The position numbers were made by a program, and so were the translations under genes. This document shows positions 12,201-21,440 of a DNA stretch of 64,000 nucleotides, in pieces. The stretch's first letter is position 1. Every line of letters begins with the position of its first letter. The notes under the pieces are model-generated. The model did not search any database. It worked only from the letters and a program-made list of their open reading frames with translations, and had not been told where the DNA came from. The DNA comes from Colletotrichum lupini (lineage: Eukaryota; Ascomycota; Sordariomycetes; Glomerellales; Glomerellaceae). The stretch lies in the NCBI RefSeq assembly GCF_023278565.1, contig NC_064677.1:620001-684000 (forward strand), in the 5' to 3' direction.

Positions 12201-13175
12201 TATTTTATATTTTTTAGGTAGTCTTTTTCGTAGCTTAATTATAATTAGGTAATTATTACTTATTAATAATCCTTTTTATTACTTAGTTAATTTTTTAAAA
12301 TTAATAATCTCGTGCCGGGAGCTAGTATAAAAAGAAGCCCTTTAGTAGCCTTTTAAAAGATTCTTTTTCTTTTCCCCTTAAATCCTCGTCCTTTTAGCCT
12401 TTTCTTAGGCTAATAGTAACTTTAATAAGAGGTTATAGGACTACTTTAGGGTAGCTACCTTTTTTTTAAGTTAATTTTTAAAATCCGTAATATTCTTAAC
12501 TTAATATTATTAAGACCTTTAAATCCCCTCCTCCTTTATTAAACCGTCTCCTATATTTTATTCTTAAGTAATACCCGGGGGGTAGTTAAGGGAGCTATAA
12601 AGAGGTCGTTTAGATCGCGGGCTTAAAGTTATACCTATAAGATCCTTATAGTAATAGACTTTTTTATATACCGTAAATTTCTTAGCTTAATAACTCTTAT
12701 AGGGTTACCTTCGCTACTAAATAAGAATATTTACGTTTAAAAATCCCTTTTTTTAATCGTACGGTGCTCTTTTATATTATATTATTAAGCTCGTTCGTCG
12801 TGCTAATTAATTAGGTAAGTAGTCGTTACGTAGGTATTTCCTTTTTTTAATTTAACTAATTAATTTTTAATTATGGGCCGGCTATAGAAAAGTCGTTTAA
12901 TAAAAAAGCTACTAGGGGTAACGGTAAAAGGCTAGTTATTTAAGCGGTTCTATTAATTAATATAGTTTAATATAATAAACGTCGACCTCTTATAAGTAAT
13001 AAAGGGCTACGATTACTTAATTCCGTACGGTATTTAAGAATCGCCTCCTTTTTTATCTATTTCCGTAAGGTTAATTAGTATAAATCTCCTATCCCGTATA
13101 GTATTAAGAGGTCGTCTCTTTTATATAATCAGATACCTTACTAATCTACGATAATAGAATTTAATTACTAATTAG

Positions 13176-13377
13176 TATTAGTATCCTTATTATAGGGTAG
13201 TTAGTTCGAACCGTAGTTAACGAAGAGATTAATTAAACTATATAAATATCTACGTAAGTATAAAAAGGAGGTTCTAACTATAGGTTAGGTTAGCTACGAT
13301 AATCGTAAATAGGGCCCCTAATTAGCCCCTGCGCAGTCGGCCGTATGCCGCGGTCGAATTAGACTTCTAATCCGATA
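13176..13377 (-). repeat. LTR of Copia copy 1 (5' LTR in element orientation)
   Basis: Same 202-bp sequence as 6044-6245. It keeps more C and G near its right end (GCGCAGTCGGCCGTATGCCG) than the left LTR, so the two LTRs were mutated to different extents. It lies 304 bp upstream of the DUF3669 start codon. Confidence 0.87.
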
Positions 13378-13540
13378 ATAACCTTGACTGTCTGTCTTAT
13401 AACTAGCTAAGGATACCTAGAACATTTGCTTGAGAACCTTGATGTAGGGCTTTGCAGACAAGGTTCGAAGCTGCCTCAGGACTGCTAACGCCACGTCTTT
13501 GATGCTACGTATTTCTATCTCCGATTCTTTACAAACATAC

Positions 13541-13550
13541 TATATAAATA
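13541..13550 (+). promoter_or_regulatory. TATA-like element of the DUF3669 gene
   Basis: TATATAAATA sits 132 bp before the ATG at 13682, a normal distance for a fungal TATA box plus 5' leader, in sequence that has already returned to ordinary composition after the LTR. Confidence 0.4.
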
Positions 13551-13681
13551 AGTGCTTCCTTCTCAAAAAAAAACCATTTGGCAGGTCAGGCCCATCAGCT
13601 CCATTAATTATTCTACCTCACAACCTCGAAAATTAGCCACCGCTGTTCTCATTTGACTTTGATCGAATCCACCACTCCATC

Positions 13682-14929
13682 ATGGATAGCCCGACAAAGA
13701 GCAAAGATGAACGGACACATGCGACTATTAGTCACACCAAAAGTCAAGAAGCAGTTGAGATGTTGTCTTCATACCTGTCACTTTCAACACAACTTGATTC
13801 CGATTCACTTCTGAGACTGCAAGAAGGCCAGGTTACTGAGCGACGAACCGCAGAACTTGAACACATCGGCGAAGGATTCTGCGCTACCATCTATGATTTT
13901 GGGAGCACAGGTCAAGTCATCAAACAGGCAAAAGAGCTGAGAAAGTTTCCAGAATTACTGGTCGACTATGTCGCGCATCAGAAAGTCTATGCCGCCGGCC
14001 TCCACATGGGCGTACAAGTCTCCATCCCCCGTCCAGCTGAATTCGTCAGACCTGAACAGCTTGGCCAGTGGTATAATGAACACAGGGAGTCGGGCAAGCT
14101 GCCAGATGATCGAACCCTCATCAGCAGGAACATGGCAGTCCTCATATCTGAGAGAATCCCAGCACTACCTATGGAGGTTCGCAGAGCCCTCATCGAAGTT
14201 TTCTGTCCTGAGGAGCAGAGAGTAGCAGCTCGTGTTATTCGAAGAAACAACAACTGCCTTGCTCGATTGTACCTGGGCCGGCGTCGACAAAACACCAGAG
14301 TCGAGGGAGGATTCGAGCTGCGTAACTTCGAAATGACCTTGGACAAGATGGAGATTCTCAATATCGATCCACTTCAATATGTGGCACCCATGGCAGAAGC
14401 ATTGGCAGTCATGCACTGGGAAACCAAGCACGATGCGTTCGACGTTGAGTTCGTCCTCGCCTCATCGCCAAAACCAAGAACTCGAACTGCGGAATGGGCA
14501 TCAGTCAAGACCACCCGGGAACCAAGCGAAGGATCTGAATCTCAGCAAAAGGCTGTGAATGTATGGCTTCTCGACTTCAATCAGGTTGGAGAAATCACAA
14601 TGGACAACAAAGGAGTAGGAAAAGCAGTCAGAGGGTTCTGGGACAATGATCCGTATTATCCCAGGCCAACAGTGGAGGAAGACTCGCACACTATTGAGGC
14701 AAAGCTGTGGCACAAATTCAAGCAGGTGTATCTGGCAACCTCATCAAAGATCTTGAAGGACGACGCATTGGCTATGACCTTCATCGAGGCGGTTGAACTG
14801 GAAGGGAAGAAGAGGTTGGCATGCCCTCCTGTTCTCCAGGGTCCACCGAAGGCATTGGCAGCTGTATCTATACCACCAAGATCTTCTGGCAAGAAGAAGC
14901 AGAGGAGTTACGTTGACTTCAATGAGTAG
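13682..14929 (+). CDS. DUF3669-domain protein, 415 aa, single exon
   Basis: One uninterrupted frame of 415 codons. The C-terminal half has the hallmarks of fungal DUF3669 proteins: a conserved helical segment YVAPMAEALAVMHW near residues 238-251, then VWLLDFNQ around residue 298 and NDPYYPRP around residue 322. The spacing of the MHW segment and the LDF motif resembles a kinase-like fold with a degenerate DFG-type site, but I do not see a full set of kinase catalytic residues, so enzymatic activity is doubtful. The N-terminus is polar and without a signal peptide; the C-terminus is basic (GKKKQRS), compatible with nuclear location. This family is expanded in plant-associated ascomycetes, and its role is unknown. 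The gene escapes RIP although an LTR lies only about 300 bp upstream, so it is unlikely to be a recent duplicate. Confidence 0.82.
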   Translation: MDSPTKSKDERTHATISHTKSQEAVEMLSSYLSLSTQLDSDSLLRLQEGQVTERRTAELEHIGEGFCATIYDFGSTGQVIKQAKELRKFPELLVDYVAHQKVYAAGLHMGVQVSIPRPAEFVRPEQLGQWYNEHRESGKLPDDRTLISRNMAVLISERIPALPMEVRRALIEVFCPEEQRVAARVIRRNNNCLARLYLGRRRQNTRVEGGFELRNFEMTLDKMEILNIDPLQYVAPMAEALAVMHWETKHDAFDVEFVLASSPKPRTRTAEWASVKTTREPSEGSESQQKAVNVWLLDFNQVGEITMDNKGVGKAVRGFWDNDPYYPRPTVEEDSHTIEAKLWHKFKQVYLATSSKILKDDALAMTFIEAVELEGKKRLACPPVLQGPPKALAAVSIPPRSSGKKKQRSYVDFNE

Positions 14930-15025
14930 AAGTGGCCGTTACATAATCGGCGTGTCTATTCGGGGCCGGGCCTGGAGGCAAGTCGAAGACCCGGGCTAGA
15001 GTAACTTAATAGCTCAAAAGAAAAA

Positions 15026-15126
15026 AGGCTCTACGAGAAGTAGTCTCGAACCCCAGACCCCTACAATAATATGAATCAACATTCAATCCTTCAATGCTCA
15101 GCTTTACCACTTGACTAAATGCCCTG
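15026..15126 (-). ncRNA. tRNA-like sequence, probably a pseudo-tRNA or SINE head
   Basis: On the minus strand TTTAGTCAAGTGGTAAAGC resembles an A box and D arm, and GGGGTTCGAGACT resembles a B box and T loop about 60 nt later. It is followed by TTTTTT (15026-15021), a pol III terminator. The T stem and the acceptor stem do not pair well, so a working tRNA is unlikely. No anticodon is assigned. Confidence 0.35.
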
Positions 15127-17340
15127 TCACCTGAACAGGAAGGCGCGAGGTACCTGGCCGGCCGGCGGGGCGAGACGTGCAGTGGGGCCGGGAGACCGGA
15201 TGGAATTTGCTCCACCGCCGTGAATCACCGGATGCCGAACAAAGGTTCACTGGGAAGTACACCCTCAGTCAGCCAAAGAAAAGTAAATGGACAAGTATCT
15301 TTTGGAGTGAACATGTTCATATCCCAAAAAAGAAAGGCTTGGCTGGAATTAACTCACCCTCGCCGCACTCAGCGCTGGATCTGCTCCCGGCGTACCTCAA
15401 AGCATCCCGTCGAAAACTGAGGCCAATGTTGAAATTCTCGCTCCCTTTTGCAATTAAGTACCCCCTCCTGGCCATCGAGGAGTCGCTTCCTCAGCTTCCG
15501 TCTCTTGCCATAATAATGACCGTCTTACAGCCCCACCATACTGCCTGCCCGATAATATTAACGTTGCATAGTAGTAACGCATTTTCGGGAGAATGCGCAA
15601 TACAAGCTATATTGCCCTTTGTTTGTCACCATCGCCATCGCTAGGTGCTTTGATTGATGATCCTGTAAAATATAATGATGTCTTATGTTCTCCGGTCTGG
15701 CTCAAGACCGCCAGAGGCAAATAGCTACATGCCATATCTTCTCCGTCATCTTCTCTATCAATATCCTGTAGTCGTATTCGAGTGCAAGAGTCCTTTGTCA
15801 CACACCAAAGGCATGCATTGAGATGAATGCTATTTGATATGATTTGACCAGTTTCTTTGTGTCTATAGAAAATTAAGCTTCAGTAGAACACGTGTAGACT
15901 CCCGCAAAACTGGGGAGCTGCTCTGATGTGCTGGGACACCTGACACTACCTAATCGGACAGCCACCCCTGCGACAACAAGTACCCATAGTACTGCAGCTG
16001 ATAACATTATTGGTATCTACGGAAAGGTAATTGCACCACTTCTTCTGTTACTCCATTCATTTTGATCTCTGACAACGCGAGCTCATGGTGCTTGCAGTCA
16101 ACAAGTTTGCCAAGGAGGTGATCAGATAGGCCAAATAGAGACAGATCTGCCGAGGACCACCGGCGCCTTTTTTTTGTCCGCAAAAATATGTCATACAGCG
16201 ATAGAGCGAGACTTTGGGAATATATGAAGCTGCTCAATGCGTTGTTGGCAACGGAAGTCAATTTCTGGCAAACCTCTAGCTCCACCGACTTGGCCTTCTT
16301 AGCACCCGGCAGTTTTGAAGCAGAGATCGCATTCTCATTGAAACGTGCTGGCGACCGATACTAGTTCCACAGCCAAACTAGTTGGAGTATCAGCAAGTCT
16401 GGTCCCAGTAAGATTTCTTCAAGCCAAGGTGTCCACTTTCTTACAGCAACGGCAGTCAGCTAGGTCTACGCCAAATCCTTGCCGAAAGACTATGTTAGAA
16501 GACCGTACAAGATTGTCTCCCAGAATTCCTAGCACATTCGCATAAATCAGGTTGCCGTTGGCATATGAAAGACTGAATCAGTCAACAGAAGCGACCTTTC
16601 TTGTCTGTGGTTGATAGAACTTCCCCTCTTACATCAGCGATACGATGTAGGCAGCGAAAACTAATCACTCATCTGGCAAATACGCAATCTGCACCTCGGG
16701 AGAGACGGGATGACACAGCCCATAGAAGTCGAATTCTATCCAACTTTCATGGTGAATTTGATCAAAAGCGGACAACTGTCAACGCAACATCGACCAATGG
16801 AACACCATACAGGCCATACGATCCCATTTCCAGCCGAACCAAGAAACCCAGTGAAACTATCAATCAACTAGAGCGGCTGCCGTCCCCGACAAGAAACTTT
16901 ATTGTAAGAAGGTTTTCATGTAACAGTCGAGGTTTTGCAGTAGTCGTATCTGCCGGCCCCTCCCCTCCCACATCGACGTCGTCGCGCTAATCAACAACAG
17001 CTTAACCCCCCCAGGTTGCATCGAAATAAGGGGATCAACCCCGGTCCCGTACCCTTCTTGATGGCACACTCGACGTTACTCCAATCACACGGCGACGTCT
17101 CTTCAAAAGTTCAATCAGCATTGCTGCTTGTTGTTAAGCTTCTGAAGTGTTCCCCCGATCGGACCAAAGCTCGGATACTCTGAATCCAAATCTGTATATG
17201 AATAGCCCGTGCCATGTCGCGGCTTCTTCGAGATGAACCTTTAATATTCCAACCGACACGCTTCTGAACTACTATTGAACAGAAGCAAGCCGGTTTTTCT
17301 CATTATTTTCAAGAGTTCAGTCTCTTTGCGCAACTTCAAA
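15127..17340. other. Long intergenic stretch with one possible orphan exon
   Basis: Normal composition, no transposon recognised. On the minus strand an open frame of about 115 codons runs from about 16357 to 16007. It reads like protein (for example SVELEVCQKLTSVANNALSSF) but has no internal ATG near its start, so it could be one exon or the relic of a larger gene; I do not recognise it. Other short frames (15177-15644, 16601-16990 plus) look random. Confidence 0.35.
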
Positions 17341-19510
17341 ATGTCATATAACGAATCATCCAACATGGGCCGAGACCGAGAGATGAAGATACGGATGGCC
17401 CAAGAGGCCAAAGCTGTCATCGAGTTTGAAGAGGATCCTCACCGCGCAGCACTTGAGGATAACCCGTCCGAAGCAAAAGTTGGCATCAAAACATGGATTG
17501 CAATTTTTGTAAGACCAATGCGTCTCTGCAGCTTCTCTGGCGAATCTTGGCTGACATACATAGTCTATGGCTCTATCCTTCGGTCCATGTGTCGGACTTG
17601 CGTTCCTCACGGTTGCCGCCGTCGTCGTGCAAATTGCTACAGAGCTCGGTGGGCAGGACCAGTTGGCTTGGCTTGTAGGAGCATGGTCTCTTTCGACAGC
17701 ATGCTCCTTCTCCCTCGCGGGACCTCTCAGCGATGTTTTCGGCCGGAGAATGTTGGTCATTGGTGGCCAAGTCACAGTTGTCATCGGCTCCATCGCCGCG
17801 GTCGCCGCGCAGAATATAGGAACGCTCATTGCCGCCGAGACACTCATCGGCATTGGGACAGGCTTCGTTTTCGTCTCCTACGCAGGTGTCCCGGAGATGT
17901 TGCCTAACAAGTGGCGTTCTCTTGGTCTTGGTATCTTGGAATCTGGCATCGCTGTTCCCTGGTAAGTCTGAACATCTGAGCATCTGACCCTTCTTTTCCC
18001 GTGTTCCGTGTCGCATGGTTCGAACGCCTCCCCGAGTCAAGGAACTTTGTTCTTACCCCAAATCCTCGGCACATATATCTGGGTGCCGACTCCAGGCGCC
18101 CTGCCGACCGCACCTCCTTCACAGATCTGAACGTGGGGAACCCCCGCACTTCGACTAATCGATCAAAACCTGGGGTGTTCGTCTGCCGAGAAAGAGCCAA
18201 GGTAGCTGACATTTAGAATTCACAGGGGCATCCTCTCCGTCCTACTCGGCAATGCGTTTTTCAAGTACGCTTCGTGGAGATGGATATTCGGCCTAAGCAT
18301 CATCATTGAGGTCATTTCCATCGTCGGCACTTGGTTTTCCTACCACCCAACCCCGCGGCCCCGGGGCGACTTTGACAAGACTCGCATGCAGCAACTCAGG
18401 GATGTAGACTGGATTGGTCTGTTCCTGTTCACGGCCGGTCTGGCCATTGCTCTCATCGGCCTGACATGGGGTGGCACCCCGGCCTACCCTTGGAATAGCG
18501 CCGGCGCCATCGCACCCATCGTCATTGGCTTCGCAGTCTTAGCCGTCGGCTTTGCGTACGACTTCAAGGTTGCTGCTCATCCGATGTTTCCGTTGAAGCT
18601 CTTTGTCATGTTCCGTCGTTACTCCGTCCTCCTTGTTGTCCTCTTCGTCTCGGGTATGAACTTCAACTCCATGTCAGCCCTCCTACCTCAAGGATTCCTC
18701 TACATGTTTACGACGGATGGCATTGAGATCGGTGCGCTATCACTGCCCAACACCTTGATGATTGGCTTCACTGGTGTCCTTGCACCCCTCATCGCCCACA
18801 AAGTTGGCTACATCAAGTGGCAGCTTGTCATCGGCATGGCATTCCAGGCACTGTTCATTGGCGCTAGTGCTGCGACTGTATACCCGAACCACAAGTTTGC
18901 ATATGCTTTCGTCCCTGCTTTTGGTGTACCTATGTTTGTCTGGGTCACTATCTTGTCTTATGCTGTTGCTAGTCTTCACGTTCCGCACTCAAACCTGGGA
19001 GTGGCAATGGGCTTGTTGGGTACCTTCAGATCAGGAGGTGGCGCCGTCGGCAACGCCATCTTCAACACAATCTTTCAAGAAAAGTTCCGCGAATTCGCTG
19101 GCGAAGAAATCGCCAATGCGGCCATTAGCAACGGGTTGAATCCATCTGACCTTGGTATCATCATTCCTGCGGCAATCGAGTTTAACTTGGGCAACCCTCT
19201 AGCATTGGTCAATGTTCCGGGCATCACTCCAGAGATTCAAGATGCCCTGAGAGAGGCCGTACGAGAGGGCGCAGGCCATGCCTTGAAGATCGTCTTCTAC
19301 ATTACGATTCCCTTCAGCGTCATTGCCTTGATCTGCTCTTTGTTTATCGAAGACCCCACGGCATATATGACGAACCACATCCAGTCTGCTATGGGTCAAG
19401 AGATGGCCCAAAATCGCGGCAAGCGGGCCACCACTCCTGAAGAGGGCCAGGCAATCGAGTTCGAAACTGTGAGAACGGTTCAATCTGAACAGATTGTGGT
19501 GAAGGAATAA
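17341..19510 (+). CDS. MFS transporter of the TRI12/DHA2 (14-spanner) type, 616 aa
   Basis: Three exons join in frame: 17341-17508, 17564-17961 and 18226-19510, with introns of 55 and 264 nt (GTAAGA...CATAG and GTAAGT...TCACAG). The product has a charged cytosolic N-terminus of about 48 residues, then many hydrophobic segments. MFS motif A, GPLSDVFGRR, lies near residue 110 between the second and third segments. QLAWLVGAWSLS and the YASWRWIFGLSIIIE segment are typical of TRI12-like efflux pumps and related siderophore or drug exporters, which sit in the plasma membrane and exchange substrate for protons. The frame is intact to a C-terminal acidic tail. No biosynthetic gene lies beside it, so the substrate is open and cluster membership is not supported. 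The 264-nt second intron is long for this genome. Confidence 0.9.
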
Positions 19511-20310
19511 GAACTCGCCTGAAAATCAAGACGTCCTGGATCTAGGACGCTGATTTCATTTGCGTTCAGCTCCTATAAGACAAGGGGGGGGGGGGGGGGG
19601 ACTTAATGTTTAGAGTCAAGATTTAGGTTGGTATGTATTTTATATGCATGAGCAAATACACTGTATATGATTGTCACATGGCAAAAAGCCTGGACATATG
19701 AATATTGAAGCTGCCATGTTAAGGCGATTCTCGCTCCGAATCAGACTGCCGGCGTGTGGGACCGCGGATGCCGGCCGCTGATCGGCGGTCGTGACCCCAC
19801 TCGGAGGTCATCTACGGATCGGATCGCGCCTCAGCCTATTTTCATGGGAATTCTATGTCATAGCAGGAGTAGGTGTGCTAGTAGATAGAAGCTCGCTCCT
19901 ACTACTCATTCTGGTTTGGGAACCTTCAAGTGACAGTACATGTGCACATGTACCGCTGGATAGAGAAGAGACACCGCATTCGAAGCTGTCTCTATTATCT
20001 TAAGCATGATCTAAAGATCACAAGTCTCAACTTCCAGCAACAACAAGCAATACCTGGTAAACTGATTCAAAGTTTTCATCGATGGGAAAGGAAGAGCGTA
20101 CGTCAAAAGAGCCGTAAAATACTCGGCTCAAATTCATTATCTGCGTGTCCAGCGAATCCTAACGCCTGGCCCTCAATATTCACATGGGCCGTCTAGCCCT
20201 CTCGACCCGCTGGCACTGAATGGTATATAAAAAGAAGAGAACGCTCTTATGCCCAAGTCCCCACCACGCCCATTCCATCGTATTGCGGTTTCATACCATC
20301 GTTCTGTTTT
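19511..20310. other. Intergenic, 3' sides of two convergent genes
   Basis: Contains the poly-G run and an AT-containing 3' flank of the MFS gene (a possible polyadenylation zone around 19625-19670). No gene is recognised. Confidence 0.5.
19584..19600. repeat. Homopolymer run of 17 G
   Basis: Seventeen consecutive G about 74 bp after the MFS stop codon. It may be real and G-quadruplex-prone, or its length may be an assembly estimate. Confidence 0.9.
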
Positions 20311-21440
20311 TTATCTTCTTCCTTGGTCGTCAGGGAGTTGAGCTGGGCCAGTGGGTGATGTGTGGTGTCCCGAGTCTAATTCGTACCGGGCCTCGGTGGG
20401 AGCTTCGTAGATTGGATTTGCGTTGGCTTCGGCGGCGTATGAGTGCGGCTGTGTATGGCCAAGAACCTTCGACTCTTGTCCGCCGTAGTAATCGTTTGCT
20501 GGCGAAGGCGAAGAAAGTGTCGAGGCGTTGATGGTACCGGGGCTGTGTTTTCCACCGACCGTGCTGCCATCGTGGCCAAGCTCGTGGTGATGTTCGCTCG
20601 GCTCAACGACTGCCTTCTTCTTGGCCTTTCTGCGACGCCACCAGAAGAAGAAGCCAGCACCTAGGAGCGCGATGGCCCCGAGGGAAACACCCACACCGAT
20701 GCCGGCGGCAGCGCCCGACGACAGACCTCCTGAGGACGACCCTGCTCCCGCGGTGGAGCTTGCGGTGGCGGATCCGCTGGTAGCTGTAGGAGTGACGGCG
20801 CCCGATTCTGTTCCGGTTGCTGTGGCTGTTGCTGAACCAGTGCTAACGGGCGTAGTCTGAGCTTGTAGGTTAGCCTAGAAGTCCATAACTTCGTTGACAG
20901 TAACGAGAGACTTACGCCTGCTGAATAGATGGTGGAGTAGGCACCATCGTTGACAGCTTTTGAACTTGTCATAATCCAGTGCTGAGCAGGTTGACGAGCC
21001 GACACATTATCGGAGCCCTCAATTTCGCTCGACATGAAGAGATTGGATCCTGGGTGAACATCGAGCACATAGCCTGTGCCATTTGCAACATTGGTGAACT
21101 TGTATGTGCCCGGTTCGCTTGCCCATTCAGTAACGTCCCATTGCTGAGTCTCATCCGACTCCGTTTTTCTCAAGCACCCTCTTGTGCCACTAGGATGCAC
21201 CTCCGCCGAGCTCCAGCACACGGAAAGCTGTTGGCTCACGCCGGCCGAGCTCAGTCTCATGAGATACCGGCCGGTGTGGTTTGGCACTGGCTGAAATTGC
21301 CACACCGCATCTGTCTTGCCGAAGACCCTGAGGCCATTGTTGGTATCTTGCAGGTTGTTGTTGAGTGGTGTTGAGACGTTCGCTACACGCCCCTCTGAGA
21401 TGGCGTACCAAACGTTCGAGTCCAGCGTCACGGCCGACAT
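20311..21440 (-). CDS. Membrane-anchored protein with ricin-B-type (beta-trefoil) lectin domain, 362 aa
   Basis: Two exons, 21440-20916 and 20874-20311, join in phase 0 across a 41-nt GT-AG intron. Residues 5-165 look like a carbohydrate-binding beta-trefoil: WQFQPV, QQWDV and QHWIM mark QxW-type repeats, with cysteines CW and GCL between. A Thr/Ser/Ala/Gly-rich stalk follows (about 178-233), then one membrane span GIGVGVSLGAIALLGAGFFFWW (235-256), a basic stop-transfer RRRKAKKK and a hydrophilic tail with Tyr and Pro (YYGG, IYEAP). This is the architecture of fungal cell-surface sensor-like or SKG6-like proteins. There is no catalytic toxin chain; only the lectin fold resembles ricin B. No signal peptide precedes the domain from this ATG; the frame is open upstream to 21593 but looks unlike a signal, so an upstream exon may be missing. 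Confidence 0.75.

Larger units (their letters stand above)
6044..13377 (-). mobile_element. Ty1/Copia LTR retrotransposon, copy 1, heavily RIP-mutated
   Basis: A 7.3-kb element bounded by direct repeats of 202 bp (6044-6245 and 13176-13377). The plus-strand left end is followed by a pyrimidine tract CTAACTTTCTTTTTTTTTT (6246-6264), which reads as a polypurine tract on the minus strand, so the element is transcribed leftward. On the minus strand around 7300 the reading GIxTDD (aspartates at 7301-7306), followed by residues typical of fungal Copia reverse transcriptase, identifies the family; its position near the 3' end fits the Copia order integrase then reverse transcriptase. No frame stays open, and CA/TG are almost absent, as after RIP. 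Flanks AGAAC and ATAAC agree at 4 of 5 bases, a possible worn target duplication. Relative to copy 2 it lacks about 89 bp near 12125. Confidence 0.88.

Noticed and set aside
17356..18212. Several minus-strand open frames over the MFS gene
   Set aside because: Antisense shadows of a well-supported transporter with splice joins and motif A.
17341..21440. A secondary-metabolite cluster around the TRI12-like pump
   Set aside because: No synthase, oxidase or pathway regulator is present; neighbours are a lectin-like membrane protein and a DUF3669 protein.
20311..21440. A ricin-like toxin
   Set aside because: Only the carbohydrate-binding beta-trefoil is present, fused to a membrane anchor; there is no ribosome-inactivating catalytic domain.
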